Below are positions 17,657-25,939 of a stretch of 64,000 nt of DNA, one piece after another. Numbering within the stretch: the stretch's first letter is position 1; every line of letters begins with the position of its first letter. Source of the stretch: Anaerolineae bacterium (GTDB taxonomy: Bacteria > Chloroflexota > Anaerolineae > Aggregatilineales > Phototrophicaceae); assembly GCA_022822305.1 (NCBI GenBank), contig JAJEBY010000003.1:496001-560000 (forward strand), written 5' to 3'. The position numbers and the translations under genes were made by a program. The notes under the pieces are model-generated. The model did no database searches. It had not been told where the DNA came from and saw nothing but the letters and a program-made list of their open reading frames with translations.

Positions 17657-18748
17657 TTTGGCAATCTTCTCGCGCAGATATATCGCCTCGCGCAAGTCAG
17701 TGTTGTCGCTGAATTGATCGACGCTGCCGATCAACGCCAGATTTGCCGCTCGCCGGAGCCCGTCGTCGCCGATCAAGTCCATCAGCGCCTCGCAATAACG
17801 CCAGGCAGCGCTGACCTGGAAACCGCGATTGTGAAACGGCATTAACGCCGGTTGGATTGGCGCGGTCAGCCCCAAGTCGTTGAAGCGTCGATTAAGCAGC
17901 TCATAAGCCCGGCAGAGCGCGGCTTGACGCCGGTCCTCGTCGGGCGCAATCTGTATGGCGCGCAGCGCGGGCAGCAGCGCCTCAGCCGCCGGCAAGCGCG
18001 CGAAAGCGCTGCCAAACCACTTGGCATAAGGCATGTATTGCCGCGCCATCAGAAAACAGAGTTGCATGATCGAGCGTACGATGCGTCCGGCGATAACAGC
18101 CGCGCCAACATGGTCGCCGACCATCGCGGCGCGCGGCGCCAGATGTTCGTCTTGCCCAATGCGCGACCAAGCGCAAGCCAGTAGATAAATCCAGACCTCG
18201 TCGGGGAAATAAGCCAGGCGCGCGCGCATCGCTGACAAATTCAGATCATCGCGGAAAACTCCGCCCGAAGTGAATGCGAGCAGTTTCTGCTGCGGGATGC
18301 TGAGCCAATCGCCGGCGCTCAGTTCTTGATCGGAAGCCAAGCCAAGATAGCTGCGCACGTAGTCATCAATGGTCGAGATCTCCGCGCGATGATTGACGGG
18401 ACTGGCATCGAGATCTCGCAATACCTGTGTGCCGATGTCTCCGGCATCGGTGTTAGGCGCGCTGAAGTGCGTTGAATAACCCCGGAAGCGATTGGGCAAT
18501 TGCCGACTGAGCAAATCGCTGATCTCGAGCGACAACTGCAAATGGTCGGTCCGATCGAGAAAGAGCATGACGCGCGGATCCCAATTGTGGTCGGTCGATA
18601 CCTCGGTGTCGTAGCCAAGAACGTCCGAACCACTCCCGATCAGCGCGGCGCTATAACGCAAATCAGCGAAGCGCGCAGTTATGATCGGCGCGACCAGCTC
18701 GTGATTGAAGGCGCGCGACAGCTCAAGCCCAGGCAAGAATTCGGGCAT
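17645..18748 (-). CDS. DUF4037 protein, nucleotidyltransferase-like
   Basis: 367 residues from ATG 18748, with GGAGG 6 bases upstream. The N-terminus holds the pattern GSGSDVLGYDTEVSTDHNW (about 38-56), the GSxSD-type motif of polymerase-beta nucleotidyltransferases adapted in the DUF4037 family. The rest is helical. The family's activity is not established; transfer of a nucleotide to a small molecule or protein is inferred. It stands alone, and its stop overlaps the decarboxylase stop region. Confidence 0.82.
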   Translation of the reverse strand: MPEFLPGLELSRAFNHELVAPIITARFADLRYSAALIGSGSDVLGYDTEVSTDHNWDPRVMLFLDRTDHLQLSLEISDLLSRQLPNRFRGYSTHFSAPNTDAGDIGTQVLRDLDASPVNHRAEISTIDDYVRSYLGLASDQELSAGDWLSIPQQKLLAFTSGGVFRDDLNLSAMRARLAYFPDEVWIYLLACAWSRIGQDEHLAPRAAMVGDHVGAAVIAGRIVRSIMQLCFLMARQYMPYAKWFGSAFARLPAAEALLPALRAIQIAPDEDRRQAALCRAYELLNRRFNDLGLTAPIQPALMPFHNRGFQVSAAWRYCEALMDLIGDDGLRRAANLALIGSVDQFSDNTDLREAIYLREKIAKLYD

Positions 18749-18797
18749 TGCCTCCCTCCACCGGCGAAGAAAACTGACCATTCACTTTGACAATAGC

Positions 18798-18807
18798 TGT
18801 GTATAAT
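18798..18807 (+). promoter_or_regulatory. Candidate -10 element for the DAHP synthase gene
   Basis: TGTGTATAAT with a perfect TATAAT at 18802-18807, about 40 bases before the start codon. The nearby TTGACA (18787-18792) is only 9 bases away, too near to be its -35, and no good -35 lies at 17 bases. Confidence 0.35.
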
Positions 18808-18845
18808 ACCCAGACCTGCAAATGAACTGAAATATTAGGAGTATA

Positions 18846-19943
18846 GTGGCCGTGTCGTCAACGAATCGATTGAAGGAACTGCGGGATGAAATTGACCCGA
18901 TTAACTTGCAGATCCTGGAATTGCTTAACAAACGCGCCGAGATCGCCTTGGAGATCGGCAAAGTTCAGCAGGAGAAGGGCACACAAATCTATGATCCGCA
19001 GCGCGAAGCCGAAATGCTGACCGCGCTTCAATACGCCAATGGTGGACCCTTCAGCAACGAAACGATATCCAAGCTTTTCAACGAAATCTTCCGCGCCACG
19101 CTAAACCTGGAAGAGCAAGACGCGCGCCAAGCCATCCTCGTCCAGCGCAAACAGCCCGATCAACACACCATCATCGAATTCAGCAATGGCTTGCGGCTGG
19201 GCAATGATACATTTGAAGTCATCGCCGGACCTTGCGCAGTCGAGAGCTACGAGCAGATGGATCAGGTAGCCGCAGTCTTGGCGCAGCGCGGCGTGAAGAT
19301 GATCCGCGGCATGGGTTACAAACCGCGCACCTCGCCCTATGATTTCCAGGGCATGGGCGAAGAGGGCTTGAAAATCGCTCGCCAGGTCGCCAACAAACAT
19401 GACATGATGGTGATCAGCGAAGTCCTGGATATGTCGCTGATCCCGATGATGGACGAATATGTCGACGCCTTTTGGGTGGGCGCGCGCAATATGCAAAACA
19501 GCTTCCTGCTGCGTGCATTGGGCAAGCAAAAGAAACCGGTCTTGCTCAAACGCAGCTTCGGCGCGACCTTGAAGGAATTCATCTATGCCGCCGAATACAT
19601 CATGGCCAGCGGCAACGAGCAAGTGATCTTGATGGAACGCGGCATCCGCGCCTTCAGCCAATGGACGCGCAACACGCTTGATATCAGCGCCGTGCCTCTG
19701 CTCAAGAAAGAGACGCACCTGCCCGTCTTCGTCGATATCTCGCATTCAGCCGGACGGCGCGATATCGCCAATCCATTGGGCCGGGTGGCGCGGGTGAGCG
19801 GCGCCGACGGCTTGATGGTGGAAGTGCATCCCCATCCCGATGTGGCCATGTCCGATGCCAAACAGCAGCTGGACCTCGACGAATTCAATTCGCTGATGGA
19901 CGATGTCGAATCGATCTCAATGCGCCAGAAGCAGTCGGTCTAA
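18846..19943 (+). CDS. aroF: Bifunctional chorismate mutase / 3-deoxy-7-phosphoheptulonate synthase
   Basis: 365 residues, GTG start at 18846 (or GTG 18852) with AGGAG at 18837-18841. The N-terminal 90 residues form an AroQ-type chorismate mutase (LRDEIDPINLQILELLNKRAEIALEIG), a helical domain that in this fusion class mostly serves as the allosteric site. The C-terminal DAHP synthase barrel has IAGPCAVES, MIRGMGYKPRTSP, LLKRSFG and DISHSAGRRD, the metal- and phosphate-binding stretches. It makes the first committed intermediate of the shikimate pathway from PEP and erythrose 4-phosphate. The layout matches the Bacillus AroA(G) type. No other shikimate genes are adjacent. Confidence 0.95.
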   Translation: MAVSSTNRLKELRDEIDPINLQILELLNKRAEIALEIGKVQQEKGTQIYDPQREAEMLTALQYANGGPFSNETISKLFNEIFRATLNLEEQDARQAILVQRKQPDQHTIIEFSNGLRLGNDTFEVIAGPCAVESYEQMDQVAAVLAQRGVKMIRGMGYKPRTSPYDFQGMGEEGLKIARQVANKHDMMVISEVLDMSLIPMMDEYVDAFWVGARNMQNSFLLRALGKQKKPVLLKRSFGATLKEFIYAAEYIMASGNEQVILMERGIRAFSQWTRNTLDISAVPLLKKETHLPVFVDISHSAGRRDIANPLGRVARVSGADGLMVEVHPHPDVAMSDAKQQLDLDEFNSLMDDVESISMRQKQSV

Positions 19944-20015
19944 TCCCATCCCTCAATTCCAAGTCAGTGATGACAATTGCTGACATTATGGGAGAAATCG
20001 CCAAATTAGTCGATA

Positions 20016-20045
20016 ACACTGTAGGGGCGAGCCAGTGGCTCGCCC
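20016..20045. repeat. Dispersed palindromic repeat, copy 1
   Basis: GGGCGAGCCA (20025-20034) and TGGCTCGCCC (20036-20045) are perfect inverted arms around one base. The left edge ACACTGTAGGGGCG is identical to 32376-32389. A related palindrome lies at 59724-59744. The rest of 19944-20280 holds a TGTATAAT box (20117-20124) and an antisense frame described separately. Confidence 0.7.
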
Positions 20046-20157
20046 GCCTTTGTAATGTCCTACCCATCACAAATTATATGACTAACTTGGATCTGCTGAG
20101 TTTTTCCCCGCAGGGCTGTATAATTGGCCGAAGCTTTCATCGTCATTAGTGGCCTGA

Positions 20158-20280
20158 CTACAAGGAGTTTTTCGTCCTTTTGAGCGCTTCCTCGATGAAG
20201 GTCCCGGCCCGGAGCATCGCAACCGTCTGGACGCCGCCCGTCAAGAGGAATCGAATTGCCTCTCCCAAATGCTTAATCAA
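20158..20280 (-). pseudogene. Short antisense frame, possible gene tail
   Basis: On the minus strand a 40-codon frame runs from TTG 20280 to TAG 20160-20158 and includes the protein-like stretches GEAIRFLLTGGVQTVAMLRAG and FIEEALKRTKNSL. It has ordinary amphipathic composition and looks like the C-terminus of a globular protein cut off by the glycosyltransferase gene that begins at 20281. No family recognised and no ribosome site seen, so it could also be chance. Confidence 0.3.
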
Positions 20281-21657
20281 ATGAAACGCCGCAAACTTTG
20301 GCTGGCCCTGGCGCTGGCGGCTCTCGTTCGGCTGGCCGTGCTTATGGCGTTTCCGTCAATCTTCGACTTCAGCGCGCCAGACGCCGCCATCCACGGCTCC
20401 GAGGCCTACGACGCCTACGCGCTCAATCTGCTCGAGACCGGTGTCTATGGTCGCGAAGCCGGCCTGCCCGATTCCACCTTGCCGCCGCTCTACAGCTACG
20501 CGCTCGCCTTTGTGTATGCCATTTTCGAGCGCAATTCCCTAGTCGTGGGTTTGGTTCATATCGCCTTCGATTTGATCTCGATCGCGCTCTTGTACGACAT
20601 CGCGCGGCGGCTGTTTGCGCAGGGCGCGTTCGCTGCGCGCGCCGAATGGATCAGCGCTTTGTCCGCGCTCTTCTTCGCGCTCTATCCCTACCTGATCTTC
20701 CAAAACCTCACCCTCAATGACACCGCGCTTTGGATTTTGCTGCTGCATCTCTTCGTCTGGTTGATGACCCTGCTGCGCGAGCGGGAAAACTCCGACAAAC
20801 ATACGCTGCAGCTGGCGGTGGCGGCGGGCGCGATACTGGGTCTCTCCGCGCTGACGCGGGCGCTGCTGCCGCCGCTGGCGCTTCTGATGGTATTGTGGTT
20901 TCGCTTCCGTCTGGATTGGCGAGAGACGATTTCGCGGCTGCTGCCCGTGGCCGTGGTCAGCATCGTGGTCTTGCTGCCCTGGCTGATCCGCGGCTACCAG
21001 ATTCACGGTGGCTTTGTGGCGGTGGCGCTGAATAGCGGCGAGAATCTCTATCAAGGCGCCAACCCCGGCACGATTCCCATTTTCCGCGCCGGTTATGACG
21101 CGCAATGGTCAGCTCGGCCGGAAGACGCGCCCCCGACGGACGACCCCTATCTCAACAACCAGCTGCTGATGGATGCCGGCTTACGCTACCTGCGCGAGAA
21201 TCCCGCCGTGATTCCGGAGCTGCTGTGGGTCAAGCTGCAGGTCTACTGGAATCCGCAGGTGACGCCGCTGAACAACTTGCGCGAGGGCGAACGACTGGAA
21301 GTCAGCCCGGCCGGCGAAGTCCAGATCATCCGCGGCCAAGGATCACATACGGGCGCCAGCGCCGCGCTGACCGCCTACCAAGACGAAGGACTCTTCAACC
21401 GTTTCGGGCGCGGCATACATATCGTCTACTTCGGGGGATTATGGCTGCTGGCGATTGCGGGCGCCTGGTGGAGCCGGCGCGAGTGGCGCGCGCTGAGTTT
21501 GCTGGTTTTTGTCCAGCTCAGCCACACGGCGGTGTATTTGGTATTCCATCCCTCGACGCGCTACCGCTCGCCGACGGATCCGCTGCTGTTCGTGTTCTCG
21601 GCGCTGGCGCTGGTTTGGATTTGGCGCTGGTGGCGGGGGCGGCGAGCTCGATGTTAG
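20281..21657 (+). CDS. GT39/ArnT-like membrane glycosyltransferase
   Basis: 458 residues from ATG 20281 (an ATG at 20269 is also possible; neither has a good ribosome site). About ten to eleven hydrophobic helices. The first outer loop contains Asp and Glu residues (FSAPDAAIHGSEAYD) in the place where GT-C enzymes hold their catalytic acid. These enzymes move sugars from polyprenyl phosphate onto lipids or proteins on the outer face of the membrane. The C-terminus is a short basic tail (WRWWRGRRARC). Related in kind to the gene at 32686. Confidence 0.8.
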   Translation: MKRRKLWLALALAALVRLAVLMAFPSIFDFSAPDAAIHGSEAYDAYALNLLETGVYGREAGLPDSTLPPLYSYALAFVYAIFERNSLVVGLVHIAFDLISIALLYDIARRLFAQGAFAARAEWISALSALFFALYPYLIFQNLTLNDTALWILLLHLFVWLMTLLRERENSDKHTLQLAVAAGAILGLSALTRALLPPLALLMVLWFRFRLDWRETISRLLPVAVVSIVVLLPWLIRGYQIHGGFVAVALNSGENLYQGANPGTIPIFRAGYDAQWSARPEDAPPTDDPYLNNQLLMDAGLRYLRENPAVIPELLWVKLQVYWNPQVTPLNNLREGERLEVSPAGEVQIIRGQGSHTGASAALTAYQDEGLFNRFGRGIHIVYFGGLWLLAIAGAWWSRREWRALSLLVFVQLSHTAVYLVFHPSTRYRSPTDPLLFVFSALALVWIWRWWRGRRARC

Positions 21658-21774
21658 AAACAGCATGGGATAATCGACCGAACTTGGAATCCTGGTGCTC
21701 TTTGGCCAAAGAGTTCTGACAATGCAACTGTGCCGAAGGAACATATTTATCTAGATTTTCAGGACGGAAATGGA

Positions 21775-22755
21775 ATGTCTAGCGAATCTGCAAGTAATAC
21801 GCATGACTCTCTTGAGAAAGTCACGATTCGGTGCGCAACCGCGCGTGAGTTATTGGACAATCTCGATTTGACTCATTCCAGATGGTCAAGGCAAAACTGG
21901 ATTTTCCGCGGTCAGAATGACGCGCGCTGGCAATTGATGCCAAGTCTATTTCGCACCTGGCGAAGGGGGACAAATCCTGGACTTGAACTTGCACTGATCA
22001 GACTCTTCATCAGCAACGCCAATCTTGCGAATCTGCCGATCCCTAACAATTCGTTAGGCTATTACTCCGACGCCTTTAGGCCAACAGTAAGGCAACTCTC
22101 AGCCGGAGCTAGCTATGACTTTTCGCACGTGGTATTTGCGATCGCGCAGCATTCAGGTGTACCCACGCGGTTGCTGGATTTCACGCATAGCCCCTTAGTT
22201 GCAGCCTACTTTGCTGCAGATACTAAAAATCTATACAAAGCAATCGGAATGGGTACTGACCAACTTGCCGAATACTTCAGACAATGTGCACACTGTCTTG
22301 TGGAAGAAGAAGACGTTGTTGCAAAAGTCACAGAACTTGCTTACAAAGTGCAGGAATGCTACGAACTTCTGCCTGACGAAATTGCTGTATGGGCGGTGCA
22401 TGCCCAAGACCTAGGGGATTACACTTCGGTTAAACTGCTGGAGCATCCGTTTACGGAGATACTTCCGCTTAGGATGCAGAAAGGCGTGTTTTTGTGCGAC
22501 ACCGATTTCGAGGAACAAGATGTGCAGCAAGGCGAGGACTGGCCATCGTTTGACAAAAAGCTGGCTATTCTTGTAGAAACCGAAGGTATCTACAAATTGA
22601 CGATGCCGTATACACAGGTAGAGGCACTACACGACCTACTCACGCTTCACAGATATTCCCCCGCAGTAGTTGAGCCATCATACGAGACAGTAGCCAAACA
22701 GACAGTTGCCGTTGCATACGAGATATTTGGAAATGTCAGCAAAAGCACAGAGTGA
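21775..22755 (+). CDS. FRG-domain protein
   Basis: 326 residues from ATG 21775; a GTG at 21730 in frame is an alternative. The FRG signature is plain: NWIFRGQNDARWQLMPSLFR, then HSGVPTRLLDFTHSPLVAAYFA. FRG domains are named after the Phe-Arg-Gly motif and are widespread in phage and defence contexts; their biochemical activity is not established. The rest of the protein is a mixed domain without a recognised family. Codon use is clearly more A/T-rich than in flanking genes, which suggests recent acquisition. Confidence 0.85.
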   Translation: MSSESASNTHDSLEKVTIRCATARELLDNLDLTHSRWSRQNWIFRGQNDARWQLMPSLFRTWRRGTNPGLELALIRLFISNANLANLPIPNNSLGYYSDAFRPTVRQLSAGASYDFSHVVFAIAQHSGVPTRLLDFTHSPLVAAYFAADTKNLYKAIGMGTDQLAEYFRQCAHCLVEEEDVVAKVTELAYKVQECYELLPDEIAVWAVHAQDLGDYTSVKLLEHPFTEILPLRMQKGVFLCDTDFEEQDVQQGEDWPSFDKKLAILVETEGIYKLTMPYTQVEALHDLLTLHRYSPAVVEPSYETVAKQTVAVAYEIFGNVSKSTE

Positions 22756-22832
22756 GAAATCTAGCCGGCTCGCACTGCGTCGTAGTTCACGTTTTGGCTA
22801 AATTGCCTCATAGTGACTCCGCGTATCTCTGA

Positions 22833-25277
22833 TCAATCCGCCCGGTCCGGACTCAGCAAATCCCAGAAGCGATTCAACAGGTAGCGGTATTTCATCCCAT
22901 GCGCCAGCAACGCCATCGTCAACAGGAAGACCGCCGGAATCGCCACAATCAGCAGCGAACCATCGCCCCCATCCCAGACCGGCGGCGCGAATTCAAACAG
23001 CGCGGGGAAGGCGTACATCAGCAGGATGGTGAAGGCCGTGAGCAGGCTGCTCAGTAGCAAGATGCGCCAGTGCTGCAAGAACGAGCGCGGCTGAAAGAGG
23101 TTGATGCCCTGGATCCACCAGGTGATCAGCATCCCATAGAGCGCCACCATGATCGTCACCGACGAGCGGGTCATAATCAGGTCGCCGCCGCTGCCGAACC
23201 AGGTAATCAGATAGAGCAATGTCAGCATCACGCCGCCGATGAAACCCATGGTGAAAATGTAATCCATCACATCGCGGCGGAAGCGCGACATGAATTGCGG
23301 ACGCAGCCAGCCGAAGGCGATCAGCGTCGCCGGCAGATTGACCGTGCCGAAGGTCGCCCAGCTGATCTGCACCGGCGTGATGGGAAAAGGCAGGGCCATG
23401 AAGGCGATGAATATGAAGAAGGCGATATTGAAGAAATTGCGCACCAGGAACATCTTCATGCTGCCGAAGATGGTCTGCGTCGTCTCCTTGCCTTCGCGGA
23501 AGGCGCGCGGCAGCGTCGACATGGCATTGTTCAGCAGCACGATATCGGCGACATCCTTGCTGATTTGGGTGCCGTCGTTCATGACGATGGCCAGGTTGGC
23601 CGCCTTGAGCGCGGGCACATCGTTGACGCCATCGCCGACCATGGCGACATATTCGCCGTTCGCCCGCAGCGCTTCCACAATCCGCTGCTTGGTATGCGGC
23701 TCGATGCGCGCAAAGGCGTTAGATTCCGAGACGGCCTGGGCGAATTCGGAATCAGCCAGCGCATCCAGCTCGCCGCCGGAATAGGCGCGGCCAATATCCA
23801 TGCCGGCGCCGCTGGCGATGGCGCGCACGGTTTCCAGGTTATCGCCGGAGATGACCTTCAGCGTCAAGCCTTCGTCGCGAAATGCTTGCAAGGTCTCCTG
23901 GATATCATGGCGTATCTGATCGCTCATGACGATCAGCGCCAGCGGCTGCACGGCGCGGGAAATATCGATAGCGTCGAAAGCGGGCTGGCCCTGCGTCTGC
24001 GCGAAAGCCAGAACGCGCATGCCAGCTCGCGCCAGCGCCTGGGCATGATCAAAATGGGGATCGCCGCCCGGCAGCAGGCGCTCCGGCGCGCCCAGCAGCA
24101 GCGTCTTGTCTTCAAATTGAACCGCGCCCCATTTGCGCCCCGAAGAAAAAGGGATTTCCATTATCTTTTGTGGAACGTCCGCCGCCTGGATTCCGTCATC
24201 GAGATGGCGCTGGATCGCCTGGGCAGTGTTGTTGAGATGCGCGAGATTCTCCAGATACACCTGAAGATCGCGCTGGATTGCCCGTGTATCCTGATCGCCG
24301 ATGGGGAAGATTTCGTGCACGGCGAGCTTGTTCTGCGTCAGCGTGCCGGTTTTGTCGAAGCAGAGCACGGTAGCGTTGGCCAGCGACTCCACCGCGTTGA
24401 CTCGCTGCACCAGGGTCTGCTGGCGGCTGATCTTGACGGCGCCGATGGTCAAAGACAGAATCGCCACCAGCACCAGTCCCTGCGGCACCAAACTCGTGGT
24501 GAAGACCACGGCGTTGCGCACCATTTCCAGCAACGCGCTTTCGAGCAAGAAGCCGGTGATGAAAATCATCGGCACGAATACCAGCATGATCAAGACGGTG
24601 ATTTCGACGATGATATCAATCTTGACCTGGGTCGGGGTTTTGACGATTTTGTATTGTTTGGCGATGGTGGACAGGCGGTTGATATAGCTGTGAGCGCCGA
24701 CCTGCGTCGCGCGCATGACGCCGGTGCCGGCGGTGCAAAAGGAGCCGGAGAAGACCTCGTCCTCTGGCGCCTTGCCGACCGCGTCCGATTCGCCCGTCAA
24801 ATGCGATTCGTCCATCTCCAGCGAATCACTGCGCACGATCTCGCCATCGACCACCAACCGATCGCCCGGCTCAATGCGGATGATCTCGTCTTTGACCACA
24901 GCCCGCATCGGCACGTCGATCCAATCGCCATCGCGCAGGCAGGGCACGCTCTGCTCGGCCAGCGCCGCCAGACGATCCAGCTGCCGCTTGGCATTGAACT
25001 CCTGGATCATGCCGAAGAAGGTGTTGGATACCACGCTGAAACCGGCGAAGAACGCGGTAGCGTAGTCGCCCATCGCGATGACCACCACGAGCATGCCGCC
25101 GAGCACAATGTTGAACAGATTCAGCACATTCTCGCGGAAGATATCCCAATAGCTGCGCCCGACCCGCGCCTCGAAGTCGTTGCTCTCGCCCCGTTGAACG
25201 CGCTCGCGCGCCTCGGCGCTGCTCAGTCCGGCGAGCGCTTTGACGTCTGTCTTGGTTCGATCAATCACTGTTTGCAT
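22833..25277 (-). CDS. Cation-transporting P-type ATPase
   Basis: 814 residues. The actuator motif TGES (161-164), the phosphorylation site Asp308 in DKTGTLT, and the hinge motif MVGDGVNDVPALK are all present, with about ten membrane helices. The M4 ion-binding motif reads PQGL (265-268) rather than the PEGL of Ca2+ pumps or the CPC of heavy-metal pumps. There is no N-terminal metal-binding domain. PQGL-type pumps such as CtpE are thought to move Ca2+ or Mg2+; this is inference. It stands alone with a long upstream gap. Confidence 0.92.
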   Translation of the reverse strand: MQTVIDRTKTDVKALAGLSSAEARERVQRGESNDFEARVGRSYWDIFRENVLNLFNIVLGGMLVVVIAMGDYATAFFAGFSVVSNTFFGMIQEFNAKRQLDRLAALAEQSVPCLRDGDWIDVPMRAVVKDEIIRIEPGDRLVVDGEIVRSDSLEMDESHLTGESDAVGKAPEDEVFSGSFCTAGTGVMRATQVGAHSYINRLSTIAKQYKIVKTPTQVKIDIIVEITVLIMLVFVPMIFITGFLLESALLEMVRNAVVFTTSLVPQGLVLVAILSLTIGAVKISRQQTLVQRVNAVESLANATVLCFDKTGTLTQNKLAVHEIFPIGDQDTRAIQRDLQVYLENLAHLNNTAQAIQRHLDDGIQAADVPQKIMEIPFSSGRKWGAVQFEDKTLLLGAPERLLPGGDPHFDHAQALARAGMRVLAFAQTQGQPAFDAIDISRAVQPLALIVMSDQIRHDIQETLQAFRDEGLTLKVISGDNLETVRAIASGAGMDIGRAYSGGELDALADSEFAQAVSESNAFARIEPHTKQRIVEALRANGEYVAMVGDGVNDVPALKAANLAIVMNDGTQISKDVADIVLLNNAMSTLPRAFREGKETTQTIFGSMKMFLVRNFFNIAFFIFIAFMALPFPITPVQISWATFGTVNLPATLIAFGWLRPQFMSRFRRDVMDYIFTMGFIGGVMLTLLYLITWFGSGGDLIMTRSSVTIMVALYGMLITWWIQGINLFQPRSFLQHWRILLLSSLLTAFTILLMYAFPALFEFAPPVWDGGDGSLLIVAIPAVFLLTMALLAHGMKYRYLLNRFWDLLSPDRAD

Positions 25278-25589
25278 GGTAGTCGTTTGATGCTGCGTGA
25301 CCCAATAATTATGAATACGGCGAAAAGGTCGATCAGGTTTGACCTACGCCGAACGCGACACGATCAACCCGCCGTTCTGTGGCAGGCGCCAAGTCTACCC
25401 CGCCCTCACCGAATAGTGAACCTTGCGCTCCTATACGCAGCCGCGGCCGTAAATCTGTCAGGGCTCGCGAGGCCGGCGCGCGCCTTGAACCAATAGACGA
25501 AACAAACAAACTCGTTCAGCGTGAAAATTACGGATTCAACGCCAATTCCGCGCAATATAGCTCCCCTTCCCTAGCTCGCTGGCTGAGGA

Positions 25590-25805
25590 GCGGATGTGTT
25601 TTTCTACACCATCCCCGGCCAGTGCCCCCTCGGTCCCCCGCCTCACGGGGGATGTATCCCATTGCAATGGGGAAGGGTGACTTTACCATGCAGATTGAAT
25701 AGAATCCGCGGAATCTTGCGCTGCTGGACTTGGAATGTAAAATTCTGTGATCGCGCTCCCCCTCTCCGATGCTTCGGGGAGGGGGTTGGGGGGAGGGGTA
25801 GAACA
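25590..25805. repeat. Intergenic repeat element rich in G/C hairpins
   Basis: The 660 bases between the ATPase and the MFS gene contain no gene. Within them, CCCCCGCCTCACGGGGG (about 25636-25652) and CCCATTGCAATGGG (about 25658-25671) are palindromes, and CTCCCCCTC (25756-25764) faces GGAGGGGG (25778-25785) across a TCCGATGCTTCGG centre. The arrangement of several hairpins in a row looks like a dispersed intergenic repeat rather than a terminator, since no T run follows. Confidence 0.55.
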
Positions 25806-25939
25806 AGAGCATTCGCACGACCCACTAGCGGACAAGCCCAGTAGGGAGATTCGGCGAGTCGTCCGCAGTCAAAAGACCGGGAATCAGCGCGAAGTCGTGA
25901 ATCCCGGATTAGCCTTCACGAGAGAACACACGAGGCGGC

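Noticed and set aside
18787..18807. TTGACA followed by TATAAT before the DAHP synthase gene as a full promoter.
   Set aside because: The spacer is only 9 bases, too short for a sigma-70 promoter; only the -10 was kept as a low-confidence site.
23070..25496. An 808-codon open frame on the plus strand opposite the P-type ATPase.
   Set aside because: It is rich in Arg, His, Gln and Ala in the way antisense frames of G+C-rich genes are, has no motif, and the ATPase motifs on the other strand are unmistakable.
25590..25805. A possible structured regulatory RNA or riboswitch before the ATPase or MFS gene.
   Set aside because: Hairpins are present, but none matches a riboswitch core and they are far from either start codon; repeat element preferred.
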